A program made the translations under genes and the position numbers. Below, one piece after another: positions 25,401-36,325 of a DNA stretch of 64,000 nt. Origin of the DNA: Ectocarpus siliculosus (lineage: Eukaryota; Sar; Phaeophyceae; Ectocarpales; Ectocarpaceae). Each line of letters starts with the position of its first letter. Position 1 is the stretch's first letter. Location: NCBI GenBank assembly GCA_000310025.1, contig FN647938.1, positions 911,634 through 975,633 of the forward strand, given 5' to 3'. The notes under the pieces are model-generated. The model worked only from the letters and a program-made list of their open reading frames with translations, was not told the origin of the DNA and searched no databases.

Positions 25401-28400
25401 GACGGGGAGGTTGGCCTGGACAATGTGAGAAACCTGTCCATCTTGGTAGATGTCCTGCTTGTATGTGGCTCGCATATCCAGAGCACGCCAAGCAGCACCA
25501 TTGCTGCGAGTGTACTATAACTCAAGAACGCCGTTTCATTGTTCGAGGGGAGGGGGGCCTGGAGGATAGCCCTACTCATCGTGCCGCGTGTGCCAACCCG
25601 TTGCGTCCCCAGGGAAAAACACCTACCGGGGCCCCGGCCAACATTCTCGAACTCACCCCCCGGTGCCCTACCTCTTGACTTTTGCAGGGCTACATCAACG
25701 TTGGACGTTACCATCTGCCGAACATCCAGTGCGAGCACTGCGTCCTCCAGATGAAATACTGTGAGTACGTACGCGTCCTGGACCTCAACGATACCACCAT
25801 TTTTGTGTAGTTTCTGGAACCAGCGGCGTAAATTTCCACGTGTTTCTTGATCCGTATGAACCTTTTCCCCAGCAAACAGTTTGTACTTGGAGTCACTGTG
25901 CAGCCCCTTGTTGACCGTAAGGACTAGAGCTCACCCCAGAGACATCCTTCTACTTTTGCCAGACGCGTACGTCGGGTGCCACCACCCCGGCTACCACGAG
26001 TTCGAGCCCGAGTGGCCGGGAGATTGCGCGCCGGACAAAGAGGATTGGCTGCCGCACAAGAACCCCGGTTGCAGCGACGAAGGCCAGAAGTGGGGCAACG
26101 TGTTCTTCGGCTGCTCCGACATCACTCTGCTGGCCGACGGTGAGATTGATGATCCCTAGTCAACCCGTATTCTACCCGCAGTTGTCATGTGGACAACCTC
26201 CCCTTTTTACTCCTTGCATCAACAACCAGGCAATTGGGTGAAATACGCATGCAAAAGTAGGACTTACCCTGCTTGTAACGCTCTGTGCGTAGGTCGAACT
26301 TTGTAAACAAGGCGGTTCGAGGGGTCCATCATTCCGGTAGAAACGTGCGCATGCCTCTAAACGTGGATCCACTTTTGTTCCTTTACAGGCGAAACGTCCT
26401 CCACGGCTCCCGCGGCACCCACGCCGGACCCTGAACCTGAACCGACTCCCGAGCCGACACCGGAACCGACTCCCGAATCGACCCCTGAACCTACTCCCGA
26501 ATCGACTTCCGAGCCTACTCCCGAATCGACGCCCGAGCCAACCCCCGAACTGACTCCGGAGCCTACTGCTAGGCCAACTCCCGAGTCGACGCCCGAGTCA
26601 ACCCCCGAACCGACGCCTGAGCCTGAGCCCACTGCGGAGCCCGAACAACCAGTTGCTGCTCCTGTGTACGAAATGCCCGTAACCATGCCCGTCGACGAGG
26701 GTTACTCGTACGTTGGCTGCTTTGCGGACAGCAAGGAAGACCGAGTGTTCGAGTACATGAAGACTTCGTCAACCATGACCACCGCGGTAAGTTTACGCAT
26801 ATCTTTGAATGCGCTTTTTGGTGACTCTTTCGTTAGTGTTTGTTCTCTCCCACCCGAGCTCCCTCTTTATTATAGATTTTGATGTCCTGCTTCCTATGCC
26901 CCTTGGTATTCGCTTTGGACCCGACCAGTAAGTGATAATTGGTTTACATTTTCCCTACCCAGGTGTGCCTCGAGTACTGCTTGGACAGGCGAGCAACCTA
27001 CATGGCCACCCAGTACGGATACGAGTGCTGGTGCAGCGTCGACGCAGAAGTCGAGTACGACCGCCACTCCGATGGCGTGTGCGATCACGCGTGCGGCGGG
27101 GATGCAGCCGACATTTGCGGTGGCTTCGACGCTTTCGGTGAGTGTTTTTTTTTCGTCTCTCGTTGTATGGGGGGAGCATTATCGCCACCTGGGAAGAACA
27201 TAGCGGGCCCGCCTATTCTTGCAAGTATCCGGATATAATATACCTGGATGTCTCGGAAAAAGGGGTTTGGCTTCACGGAGATGCGTGAAGACGGTCGTTG
27301 AGACGACGCGGTTTCATGTCGGCGATGATGGCTGTGCTTTCTTAGGAAAGCGTGATGTTGATGAGGCGAGCTGTCGTTTTTTTTGTCCATTGATATGACA
27401 CATGTATGCATACGCATGATGGGCGTCGCCTGAACACGATCTTCACCCCGCCTTCCTGAACCTGCGCCGTGGTATCCAGACCTCTACAAGATCACGGAAC
27501 CGACGGAACCCACGGGCGATGAGTACGTGGGGTGCTTCGCCGACGACCGGGAAGACCGGTTGTTGGGCGACGAGATCAAGTTGCAGCCCGACATGACCCA
27601 GGCCGTCTGCCGCACGTACTGCGAGGAACGCGACGCCTACTTCTACGCCACCCAGGTGGAGTTTTGTGTACCGTCGGATTTTCGTGCTGCTAGTACTCTT
27701 GGCGCTTGGGTTCCTTTTTGCCTTGTTGATTGTGTAAATGCCTTAATTCTATTCGCTTCGTGCTGAATAGTGCCCTTTGCCTCGTTCTGTATGCACCGGT
27801 GTTTTATTCGCTGCGCCCCGTGGCACGCCTCTCTGTGTCCTTCACCTTCACCTTGTGGCTAACCAGTGTGTTGCTCCGTTGCTTTCGATGTCCGCCTCCG
27901 GCGCTTGTTTGTCTTTTGCGTCAACAGTACGGCGACGAGTGCTGGTGCGGAATGTCCAACGACGAGGAGGACTACAAGAGGCACGGGCGAGGATCATGTC
28001 TCGCGGGCTGCTCCGGTGACCCTACGGTTGCGTGCGGTGAGTGAGATCGGAAGATGGGGTGTAGGAAGACCTGGCAACTACAGCGGCACCGTGTGGTACA
28101 TGCATGCCGACGTCGAGACCGGATATGCAGGAAGAGACTTACAGGTGGCGCTCGCCGAGTGATCTCTAACAGTACTTTTGGGCCGGATGTGGTGTTCCCG
28201 CGTGAAGTCCGTGCTTGGTGACAAGTGAGAGCCTTGTAGACATGTCTTACTATCTTCTTGACACTAGTCGTTCCACCCCTTCCTTGCCGTTACCCTTTTG
28301 TCCCAGGTGGGTTCGATGCGTTCAACTTGTTCAAGTTTGACGGAATCGCCGAACCTATCGCTCCCACACCGGAACCTGTCGCTCCCACACCGGAACCTGT

Positions 28401-29516
28401 CGCACCCACACCGGAACCTGTAGCACCCACACCGGAACCTGTCGCTCCAACACCGGAACCTGTCGCACCCACACCGGAACCTGTCGCTCCCACACCGGAA
28501 CCTGTCGCACCCACACCGGAACCTGTAGCACCCACACCTGAACCTGTCGCTCCCACACCGGAACCTGTCGCGCCCACACCGGAACCTGTCGCGCCCACAC
28601 CGGAACCTGTCGCACCTACACCCGAACCGGTTGTCGCGCCCACACCTACCAAGTAAGTGGGGCCTGCTTTCCGAGCGTCTATTCTCCGGCTTGCTAATGG
28701 GTTACATACTTGCCAACGACAACTCGCATATCGCACACTCCCAGGTGTTTAGGTGCGTTCTGTTCCGAAATCTTTCTGTAGAGTGTTGCCCCAGGTACGT
28801 CTGGTGGCGTAACAGATGCATGGCATATACGTGGGACACGGTTCATACCTGTCTGGGTGACCAGTTCCCCCAGCTGTTTTCTCAGGTGCGATAGGCTCTT
28901 AACTATATAGTTCGTTCGCCCTTTGTCTCCGCCCTCTCCCCCTAACGATGCCTCCCTACATATTCGCGCCTTTCCCTTGCGCAGCGACTGCATGGTGGTC
29001 ATCATCGAAGCCGAAGACCTCCCGGTCAACGGTGACTGGCGCATCGTCCAGGACAATGCCGCCAGCGGCGGGGCTTACATCACCTGGGAGGGGCTGTCTG
29101 AGGCCCAAAACAACAGCGACCCGGCGGACGGCGACATCATCTCCACCAGCGTGCAGATCCCCACCGCGGGCACCTACTCGTTCAAGTGGGCCATGCGCCA
29201 GCCTGACGGCGTCGAGAGCGACAAGGCCAACGACAGCTGGCTGAACTTCCCGGACGCGGATAGGTTCGGGCCGGCCGGCACCTCCAAGAGCTACGGCACC
29301 TTCGTGAAGGTGTACGGTAACGCCGCGGACGGCGTTTTCAAGTATCAGGGGACCGCCGAGGAGGAGAACGGCGACCACACCCAGATCGCCATCGAGTTTG
29401 CCGCGGCCGGCGAGTACGAGATGGAAATCGGAGGCCGTTCGCACGGCCACCAGATCGACCAGATTGTTTTGTTCGGGGACTCCCTCAAGGTCGACGACGC
29501 TGTTGCTGGCTGCTAG
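22401..29516 (+). CDS. L3: secreted LPMO (AA15-like)-WSC-WSC-linker-CBM6-like protein, complete
   Basis: Fourteen exons: 22401-22543, 23364-23410, 23788-23972, 24358-24474, 24914-24953, 25225-25424, 25688-25760, 25963-26139, 26389-26786, 26963-27137, 27480-27655, 27928-28036, 28307-28652, 28985-29516 (TAG). They sum to 2718 nt, 905 aa, all in phase. The signal peptide spans residues 1-27. His28 (HGFCIEP) and His163 (NNNHWGH) are the expected copper ligands, and HGVCGDPPQ and [10 protein letters not shown] are family motifs. The catalytic region ends near residue 327. WSC1 is about 434-518 and WSC2 about 533-616. A 12-copy PEPVAPT linker then leads to a C-terminal beta-sandwich-like module ([32 protein letters not shown]) typical of CBM6-type binding domains. 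It is the only array member with this module. It is probably extracellular and binds polysaccharide by two module types; the substrate cannot be read from sequence. Confidence 0.88.
28369..28620 (+). repeat. 21-bp coding repeat, 12 copies (PEPVAPT)
   Basis: Twelve tandem 21-bp units encode PEPVAPT between WSC2 and the CBM6-like domain of L3. Units differ by silent changes (GTC/GTA, GCT/GCA/GCG), so this array is older than the L1 minisatellite and under protein-level constraint. Confidence 0.95.
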
Positions 29517-31056
29517 GAGTGTAAGGTTCAGCGTGATGGGGAGTCCCTGCTCCCGTTGTCGTCACAGGGAGTGAATGGAGGCTTGGTTGCCGGAATGTTT
29601 TTGATGCATAGCTCTTACTCACTCGCCGGAAATCGATCCGTGGACCAGTCTTTCTTTTCATTGATGTTGTCACCCGGCATGTAGGTGAACTACCGCTGTC
29701 GGTCGTGTTGTGTTAATTCCATTTGCAGTCGTATCGTTCTACTAGTGAGTCAGAAGTCTCGACACCACACATATCGGGAGATTGCGTGAGTTGACTTGAC
29801 AGACGGACTTGTTGCATTCTCTCATGTTATCACATCAAACCTCGTGCTGTGGGTCCTTCTGGGCACGAGGATGGCTCTTGTTTTTCACTCTTTTACACAT
29901 AACGTTGGTCGAATTTATAGGCTTCGCTGTCATTCGGCCTCCAGTCTCGACACGGCCGCGTTGTTGTGCTGTGGCTGATTCTCCCGTCTTTTTGTTACAT
30001 TTGTCGGTAACCTTCCTTGTCGTAAATATTTTTCGTTCTTGACGTGTTTTGGTTTGTGGGGTTTTGTCGCATTTGTTGTGGGCGCACAAGTCTCTTCACA
30101 TGACGGTATGTAGATTTGACGCACCCACGGCGGTCACATGAGGTGGAGGAAAACGGTAGTTCAGCATTTTATTTTGTATATCGTGTGGGCCGTATGGTAC
30201 TGTCTCTTATTTCCTTCATTTAGAGCATTTTTTTTTTGGAATGTTTATTTTTTGGCTCCTGGAGTACTCCTAGCGCGTGTTTGTAGGACAAAAGTGAAAA
30301 GAGAGTCTAATCGAGTTTCTAGGACATTTCGTAGCTAGGAGAGCGTGCTGTACTAGAATCAAGTGGCATGTTTCAGGTACGTACGTCATTTAATGAAGTG
30401 TGAGCAGGAATCGTCGACTCAGCTGTGCGCAATAACAAACCTCGGCGTAAAATGTTGCTGGGCTAGAGAAAATGGCATGTTTCAGTCACGCCATTTAGAC
30501 CCCATGATCGGTGAGAGCAGGAATCTTCGCAAAGCGCAGCTTTACGCAACAACAAACTTCGGTAATGGATGTCGTGAGTCGCGTTCCAAATTAAGCAGAG
30601 GACGCGCAGAAATGACTTCTGAGCCGATTATGAACGAGGAGGACCGATTTGATTTACCCATTTCATCCTCGCAACACGTGATGACCAAAGTGTTCCTCAT
30701 CATTCCAAACTGACAAGTCCCGAGAGATCACAGCCCCCCCCCTGTTCCTGCCGCTTCAGTGAATGCTACTTGCCCATCGCTGCATACACCGCTGAAACCT
30801 CGCGTTCGTAGAACGATCATTTAAGGCCGGGCCGTTTCTATCATTTCTTGACTGCAACAAGAAATAGCGACTCTGTCCCTCGTCGCGAAGCACGGCAAGG
30901 CTACCAAGTCGACTCCCAGCTCGCGCGGATGTTTTTTCCCAGCTTGTATCGTAAGGGTTTGTGTATGTATGTCGATCACATCACGAAACACCCTCACAAG
31001 GAACTGTAGCAGTGTACGAAAAACAAATCGCCGTCTGTCGGAGCCGCAATAAATAA
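29517..31056. other. Spacer between L3 and methyltransferase pseudogene
   Basis: No gene seen. It aligns with 42432-44626 of the right unit. It has a local direct duplication (about 30365-30455 and 30473-30565; shared GTGGCATGTTTCAG, GAGCAGGAATC and GCAACAACAAAC words), present once in the right unit near 43310-43390. Confidence 0.6.
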
Positions 31057-34000
31057 TCAATGTCGCGGCCGTTCCTTCCCCGAACCGACAACAACTGTGC
31101 TTCCCTCGCTTCCGCTTTCGAGACTTTTTTTGCTTTGCAGACACCACGCCGTCCTGTGGAAAACCCTCGCCTCTCGGCGCCCCTCCGCTGCTTCTTCAGG
31201 AGCGGCGGCCTTGCGCTTGCGCTGTGCTCTACGCTTGGCGGCCTTGTCCTTCTGCACCGGGGGCTGAAGTGCCGCGTTTCGACGACCCGTTCGATGCCAT
31301 CCCCTACCCGTCATCAACCTCTTCGGCCTCGCTGGCACTGGGAACACCGCCGCCACCGCCGTTTTCACTACTAGTGTTCTTCCCTTGGTTCTTCCTGTCG
31401 CTAGCGTTGGCGGCTGACCGATCAACACCGCCGCCGCTTTCACTGCTGCAGGCATCATCGCCCGCACCCTCCGAGGCGGATATTATGGTTTCTTCGCTCT
31501 CTTTATTCTCGTTCTTCGTCGTCCGAAGACCCCAGGCGGCGGTCGGGGTCCCCACTCCCGCAGCCGCCCCCCCCGAACAAGTCACTCCTGTCGCTAGCGT
31601 TGTCGCCTTCACGGCTGGCTGCAGTGATTACCGTAGACGTTATCGTCGGAATTGTTGCTGCTGCCTGCCGGTGTTGCTGGCGGTCGCACCGGTTGCCCGT
31701 TCACAGAGGAGGCTGTCCCCCCGATTGCCTCATAACGGGGAAGACGCCCGACTCATCCAGCTTGTAATTAATAGCTTTCAATCCATGTGCAACATTGTAG
31801 AGCCATAAGCAAGGCATCGTGCGCCGACGACGCGTCTCGCGACCGCGGAAGCAAAAGCTATATCTTCCCGGGTTGGCTTCACAAGCACACGGCAAGGGTC
31901 ACACAGCACAGCGTTCACGTACCGCCGGAAAGCACGCGGGAGACACACAATCACCTGGTCTGAACGACTAGCAATCCATCATGTGGAAGGGTACTTATAG
32001 ATATGCTATGCGTATGCAAGAATTGGGCTGCGGGATAACGGCATAAAAACTGGGGGTGTTCATTTAATTTCGTTCTTGGTTTTTGGGGAGAACGAATGAT
32101 TTGATGCATACGGAAAATATGAATGAATTTCAACGGTGCTCGCATTGTCGTCAAGCTCGGATCTCGCCGGGCACAACACGTTCGTTCGCCTGGCCCCTTC
32201 AGCGTTGAACCTCATTGCCTGCGGATAAGGAAGGGGGGCGTCGGGGACGACACCAAAACAGGGGGGGGGGCGGGGTGTAACCGAAAGTGTTTTTCCATGC
32301 ACGGCGGTGGGGGGCGGGTTGCATTCACTCTGGCTTCACGACGTCCTTGATATTCACCCCGTCTTCACAACTTCCTCAACGTTGACATAACATCCACCGC
32401 GTACCTTGTGGTAACCGCTGCAAACTCAGTGACTTCATTTTGCCTGAGGCTAGAAAATCTTCCGCTTCGGTTAGCATCGGGCTCGAAATCTCGTCGGTGT
32501 TTAATGCGCAATTGACGAATATTCAGTCCAGAACGAGTGAGCTTCGAGTGATTTATTGTACCTGAGGGTCAGTTGTGCTGTAGAGGTAGCCGGGAAACAC
32601 CGATGGGTCGCCAGGCACCCCACCATGATCAGCTCGCTTTCCCTCGACATTGCCCTGTGTACACAGGAGCGGGTCGATTCGTGTGAAGATAATAAGGATA
32701 CCCCAGCTGTGTAATATTTTTCGTTGAAATACGTTTTCCGTTGTCTAAACTATTCTAAAACATCAAATATCAACCGAATCCACAACAATACAAATTCGAG
32801 TCCAACACCAAGAAAGCTCCACACAACTACATCATCAACGAAAACATTCAGAACACTTCAACATCATAGTTCCAGGGCCGTAGCAAGCAAGTACAGAGCA
32901 AGGCGAATAAGCAACAGAACCAACGGATGGCATACTTCACGTTCCAGCCCGAGAACGGAGGCTTGTCCTTGAGGGTAACGTGCACGTGTCCCCCGACCGC
33001 CGCGCACTTGACCAATCCCCTTTTGACAATCGGAAGGAAAGAGGGGACAGAGACAATCAGCGGCGGCAGAGCTTCACGCGATTCTTTCGGGGGGGAAATG
33101 GGGGTTGAACGCGCACGAACTGCCTGCCAAGAAACAAGGGAGTGGACTGTTATCGGTACTGCGCGCGTGCTCGTTTGGTACGGAGATTCTTGGAGACAAA
33201 GACACGTCACGGCCAAAACGAAGAAAAAACTGCAGCACGTTGCCCCCTCCCCACCCTCTCTCGGCCCCACTTGCGCCGGTCTCGCGTGAAATCCTACTCC
33301 TCTCCCTCGCTGTACCCTTACGAAATGATTTGGACAATGGTGGATGAAAACTCCTTTCTACTCCGTCCCCGGGCGAGTTCCGCATGAGCCGCCGTGTGAG
33401 CCATCTCGCAGGAAAAATATGAGCCTTGTTTTCCCATCGTGGCCAAACGACGGCATGGCGTGCACTTTTTCCGACAAGCAGCCGAGGCCGACCTCTATGC
33501 TCCTAAGACCAACATCGATTTACTGCCAAGACTAGCATCGACTTACTTTTGCAAAGACCAATATCGACTTTCTGCTACGTCCAGCATCGATAAAAACGCT
33601 AAGTGGTTGATTGCGAAGGCTTTTTGGTGCCGTTGCGACGACTCACTTGGTGCTGGCGAAGAAGTCTAGGATGAGGTCACGGTTCAGGTGTGTGCTCTGG
33701 GCGCCGGTGTGGGGGAAGTTGAAAACGACGCGGTGGAACCAAATTCGATTCTTTTCTCCAGAAACTCCGCACCGTCCCTCTGGCCTCCACCCGCCCCTAG
33801 AAGGGTTTTCTCGAGCCTGTTGGCGTCAACGGCGCGTGCAACCTGGCACAAAAAATCACCACGGAAGGGTAACGGTGGACAAGACCCGGCCGGATGTAGG
33901 AAAATGATCCTTTGTAGAACAAAATGCATCAGACGTTCAGATTATGTTGCCATTGTCGACAGTCCCTCAAACAAAAATACCCCCTTGCTACCTACCATGT

Positions 34001-34858
34001 TTGCGGTGTGGGTAGGCCTGACGGAGTATTCCCCTCGTCTAGTTTTCTCTTGCACCTCGTTCACCACCGCAGCACCAGGGCAGTCGACGAAAACGACAAT
34101 CAAGGAGGCACATACAGACATACGGCCGGCTGCAAGCCTTAGATGTCTGCTGTCCTATAAACAGTCTCGCCATATATATGTCCGCCTAAGGCTGTTTGCT
34201 TAACCTGGGGTCCGTCGGCTTCAAGCTTGGGGAGCCAAGTCTCGGCTTGCGGGTACTTTTTGAGTACAGCTTTTAGGGAGTCCAGGGACGTCGCTACGAC
34301 TCCAGCTCTGCACCAATGAACGAAAACGGTTTCAAAGGTTCAAAGGAGTTACACAAGAAGTTTTGAGTTTCGTCAAGGAACAGCAAGAGCGTCACAAATA
34401 ACGGTGACCGGACTGCGTCAGGTGAGATCGTTTCGTGGGCCAAAGAGACCTTAGTTGTTCACGGCTGCGCAATATTAGTGCGACGCACATGGGAGTACCC
34501 ATTGTTGGCAAGTGTTCCAAGAGGTGTGCGTCTTACTGAAGCATGGTTAGACTCACCGCGTTCCCCGGTGTTCAACACAACAGTTGAAACTGAAGCAACC
34601 GTCTCCGACGAGAAGCACCGAGTGTTCCTTGGCGTACGTCACGTGCTTGAGCTTCCGTTTCGGGCCTACTGCCTCCCGCTGTTGCTGTTGTTGTTGGTGC
34701 CCAGGATTGCCGCTGCCCAGAGAGTCGCCGCCGGAAACGGTCGATTCAGCTTGTGCCGCCGCGTGGATTCCCCCAACAGCCACCCCGACTTTCTTCTTGA
34801 GGATTTTATTCTCTCTTCCCCTCCAGCTCCTATCCTGATGCCCTCGAAACTTCCCCAT
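31057..34858 (-). pseudogene. BMT5-like rRNA methyltransferase pseudogene
   Basis: The exons align with the intact gene at 44627-48398: 34557-34858, 34205-34307, 33647-33842, 32936-33019, 32562-32654, about 32150-32218, and a tail at 31057-31760. The first two exons remain open (start ATG at 34858; motif VATSLDSLKAVLKKYP). Exon 3 is 196 nt instead of 206 and exon 5 is 93 nt instead of 97, so both shift frame. In exon 6 the donor GTGAGC has become GCGAGC, and the tail exon is broken into several frames. The SAM-binding motif VGDGDFSF reads VGDGCFSF. It is a duplicate that has lost function. A short N-terminal product cannot be excluded. Confidence 0.8.
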
Positions 34859-35578
34859 GTTGGAGAAACATGATGAATTTGTTGTTTTCCGCCTGCGGGG
34901 GAATGTGGTTTTTAGAAAGTATAGAATGCAAAAATCTCACAGAAAGACTACGTGGTTTTGTACAAGTGAAAAACCATTGTGGACAATCTGGTGTGTTATC
35001 TTCGTCAAGTTAAATCCCGAACAAACGTCACCATCAAAGTACGTGCTGATTGTGCTGTATTTTTGCCCGCTGTTCACCACTACGGATGGATGATCTCGAA
35101 GTCTCGACGAATAGACGACTGCGAGCTCGCAATACTCCAGCGCACTGACTGTGCTTCCGTTGGTGTGGGTATCATGGGGACAAGGGCCAGGTGCTTGTGT
35201 TGTCCATGGTGTTCTTTGAGTACAGCCACGGCAGCTCGCATGTGGTGTTATCCGGTAGCCTTCGGTAACGACATGTAGCGCGACGGGAGAGAGAAATCAC
35301 GAGTACGAGCCGATCATGCTGCTGACACGAAAGGAAACAGTCCCGCTTGCGGAGCCCACAACGACATTGATCAAACGACAAGCAAAGTGGCTTGTTCGAA
35401 TACTGTACACAAGCAACTCACCAGCTACCGACACGCCTGCTCTCTCTCTCTCGACCCTTCGGCTTAACACACGCAAGAGCATCCCCCGCCAGAAGTGCAC
35501 AATGTACGGCGACTACGATATTCAGGTTGGCTTCTTTTTTTTATTTGGAGTTCCACCGCATGTGCTGACTGGCCTTGC

Positions 35579-36130
35579 AGCAGCCGATGAAAGGAAGCGC
35601 CGGGCAACCAACTGCTGTAGGGCTTTGGATTAGAAGGCCTCGCGTTCCCTCTAGAGGGATAATACCTTGAAAATGTCCTTTTGGTGCCCCGTTTGCCATG
35701 CTCCCGCCAATTGCTGTCTAAAATGACACTCAATTCGAGAGGAAAAGAAGAGACTCAGGTACGTAATGGCAGCTTCGTACTTGCACCCTGGGAAGGGACT
35801 GTTTGCGTCATCCAATCAGCATGCGTGGTTCAAGCAAGAGGCTGTTTCGTCGTTCCTGAAAAAGATCATGAAGCGCAACGGCGGCAGCATTTCGCCACCC
35901 GCCCGACAATCCGTAGACATGCAATGGTAACAAGATGAGAGGTTGTGTTGTGGGTGGTTGTTTGTCTTCAGATTACAAATTGTTCCGGACTCCGCTCTGT
36001 ACCCTCTAATATCCATGCTGGTCCAACTGACGCGGAACGCCTCCCTTGGTCACAAGCCAACTACGGCTGTACATAGTTCGTGTGGAGATTACAATAGGAA
36101 ACTTCAAGCAGTGACTATATGTACAACCGT
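35579..36130 (+). pseudogene. Relic of the HCF173-like 5' end
   Basis: The stretch downstream of the pseudogene promoter aligns patchily with exon 1 and intron 1 of the intact gene. TGGTTCAAGCAAG (near 35830) matches the WFKQ codons of exon 1. TTTCGTCGTT, AAGATCATGAA and CCCGACAATCCG-AGACA match intron 1 at 49530-49620. Most of exon 1, including its ATG, is gone. Confidence 0.5.
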
Positions 36131-36191
36131 CCGTTGTTGCGCGGTGCGCGGGTGTGACAGGAGAGGACTGTTGGATTTCATTTTTTTTCAT

Positions 36192-36325
36192 CTGTTCTTG
36201 TTTTGTGGTCCGCCGGCGATCCGTCCGTTCATCCTTAGCACATCATCTCACACCCATCTCACACCCATCCACCTCGCACCTCCCAGACCGCTGATAGAAG
36301 TCAGGTTTCGAGACCACCTGGCACG
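36192..36325 (+). promoter_or_regulatory. L4 upstream region shared with L3
   Basis: Matches 22262-22400 in CATCTCACAC-type words and in the TTTCGAGACCACCTGGCACG block abutting the ATG. Probable promoter and 5' UTR. Confidence 0.5.

Larger units (their letters stand above)
22262..36130. repeat. Segmental duplication, left unit (about 13.9 kb)
   Basis: Carries L3, the BMT5-like pseudogene and an HCF173 5' relic. It aligns in the same order and orientation with 36190-49690: shared L3/L4 promoter, exons and introns, 3' flank (GAGTGAATGGAGG; ATTCGGCCTCCAGTCTCGAC), methyltransferase exons, and the terminal CGACAATCCG-AGACA block near 35908 and 49595. The edges are approximate. Confidence 0.85.

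Noticed and set aside
28290-28736. Minus-strand ORF of ATGSGVG repeats
   Set aside because: Antisense shadow of the PEPVAPT linker repeat in L3.
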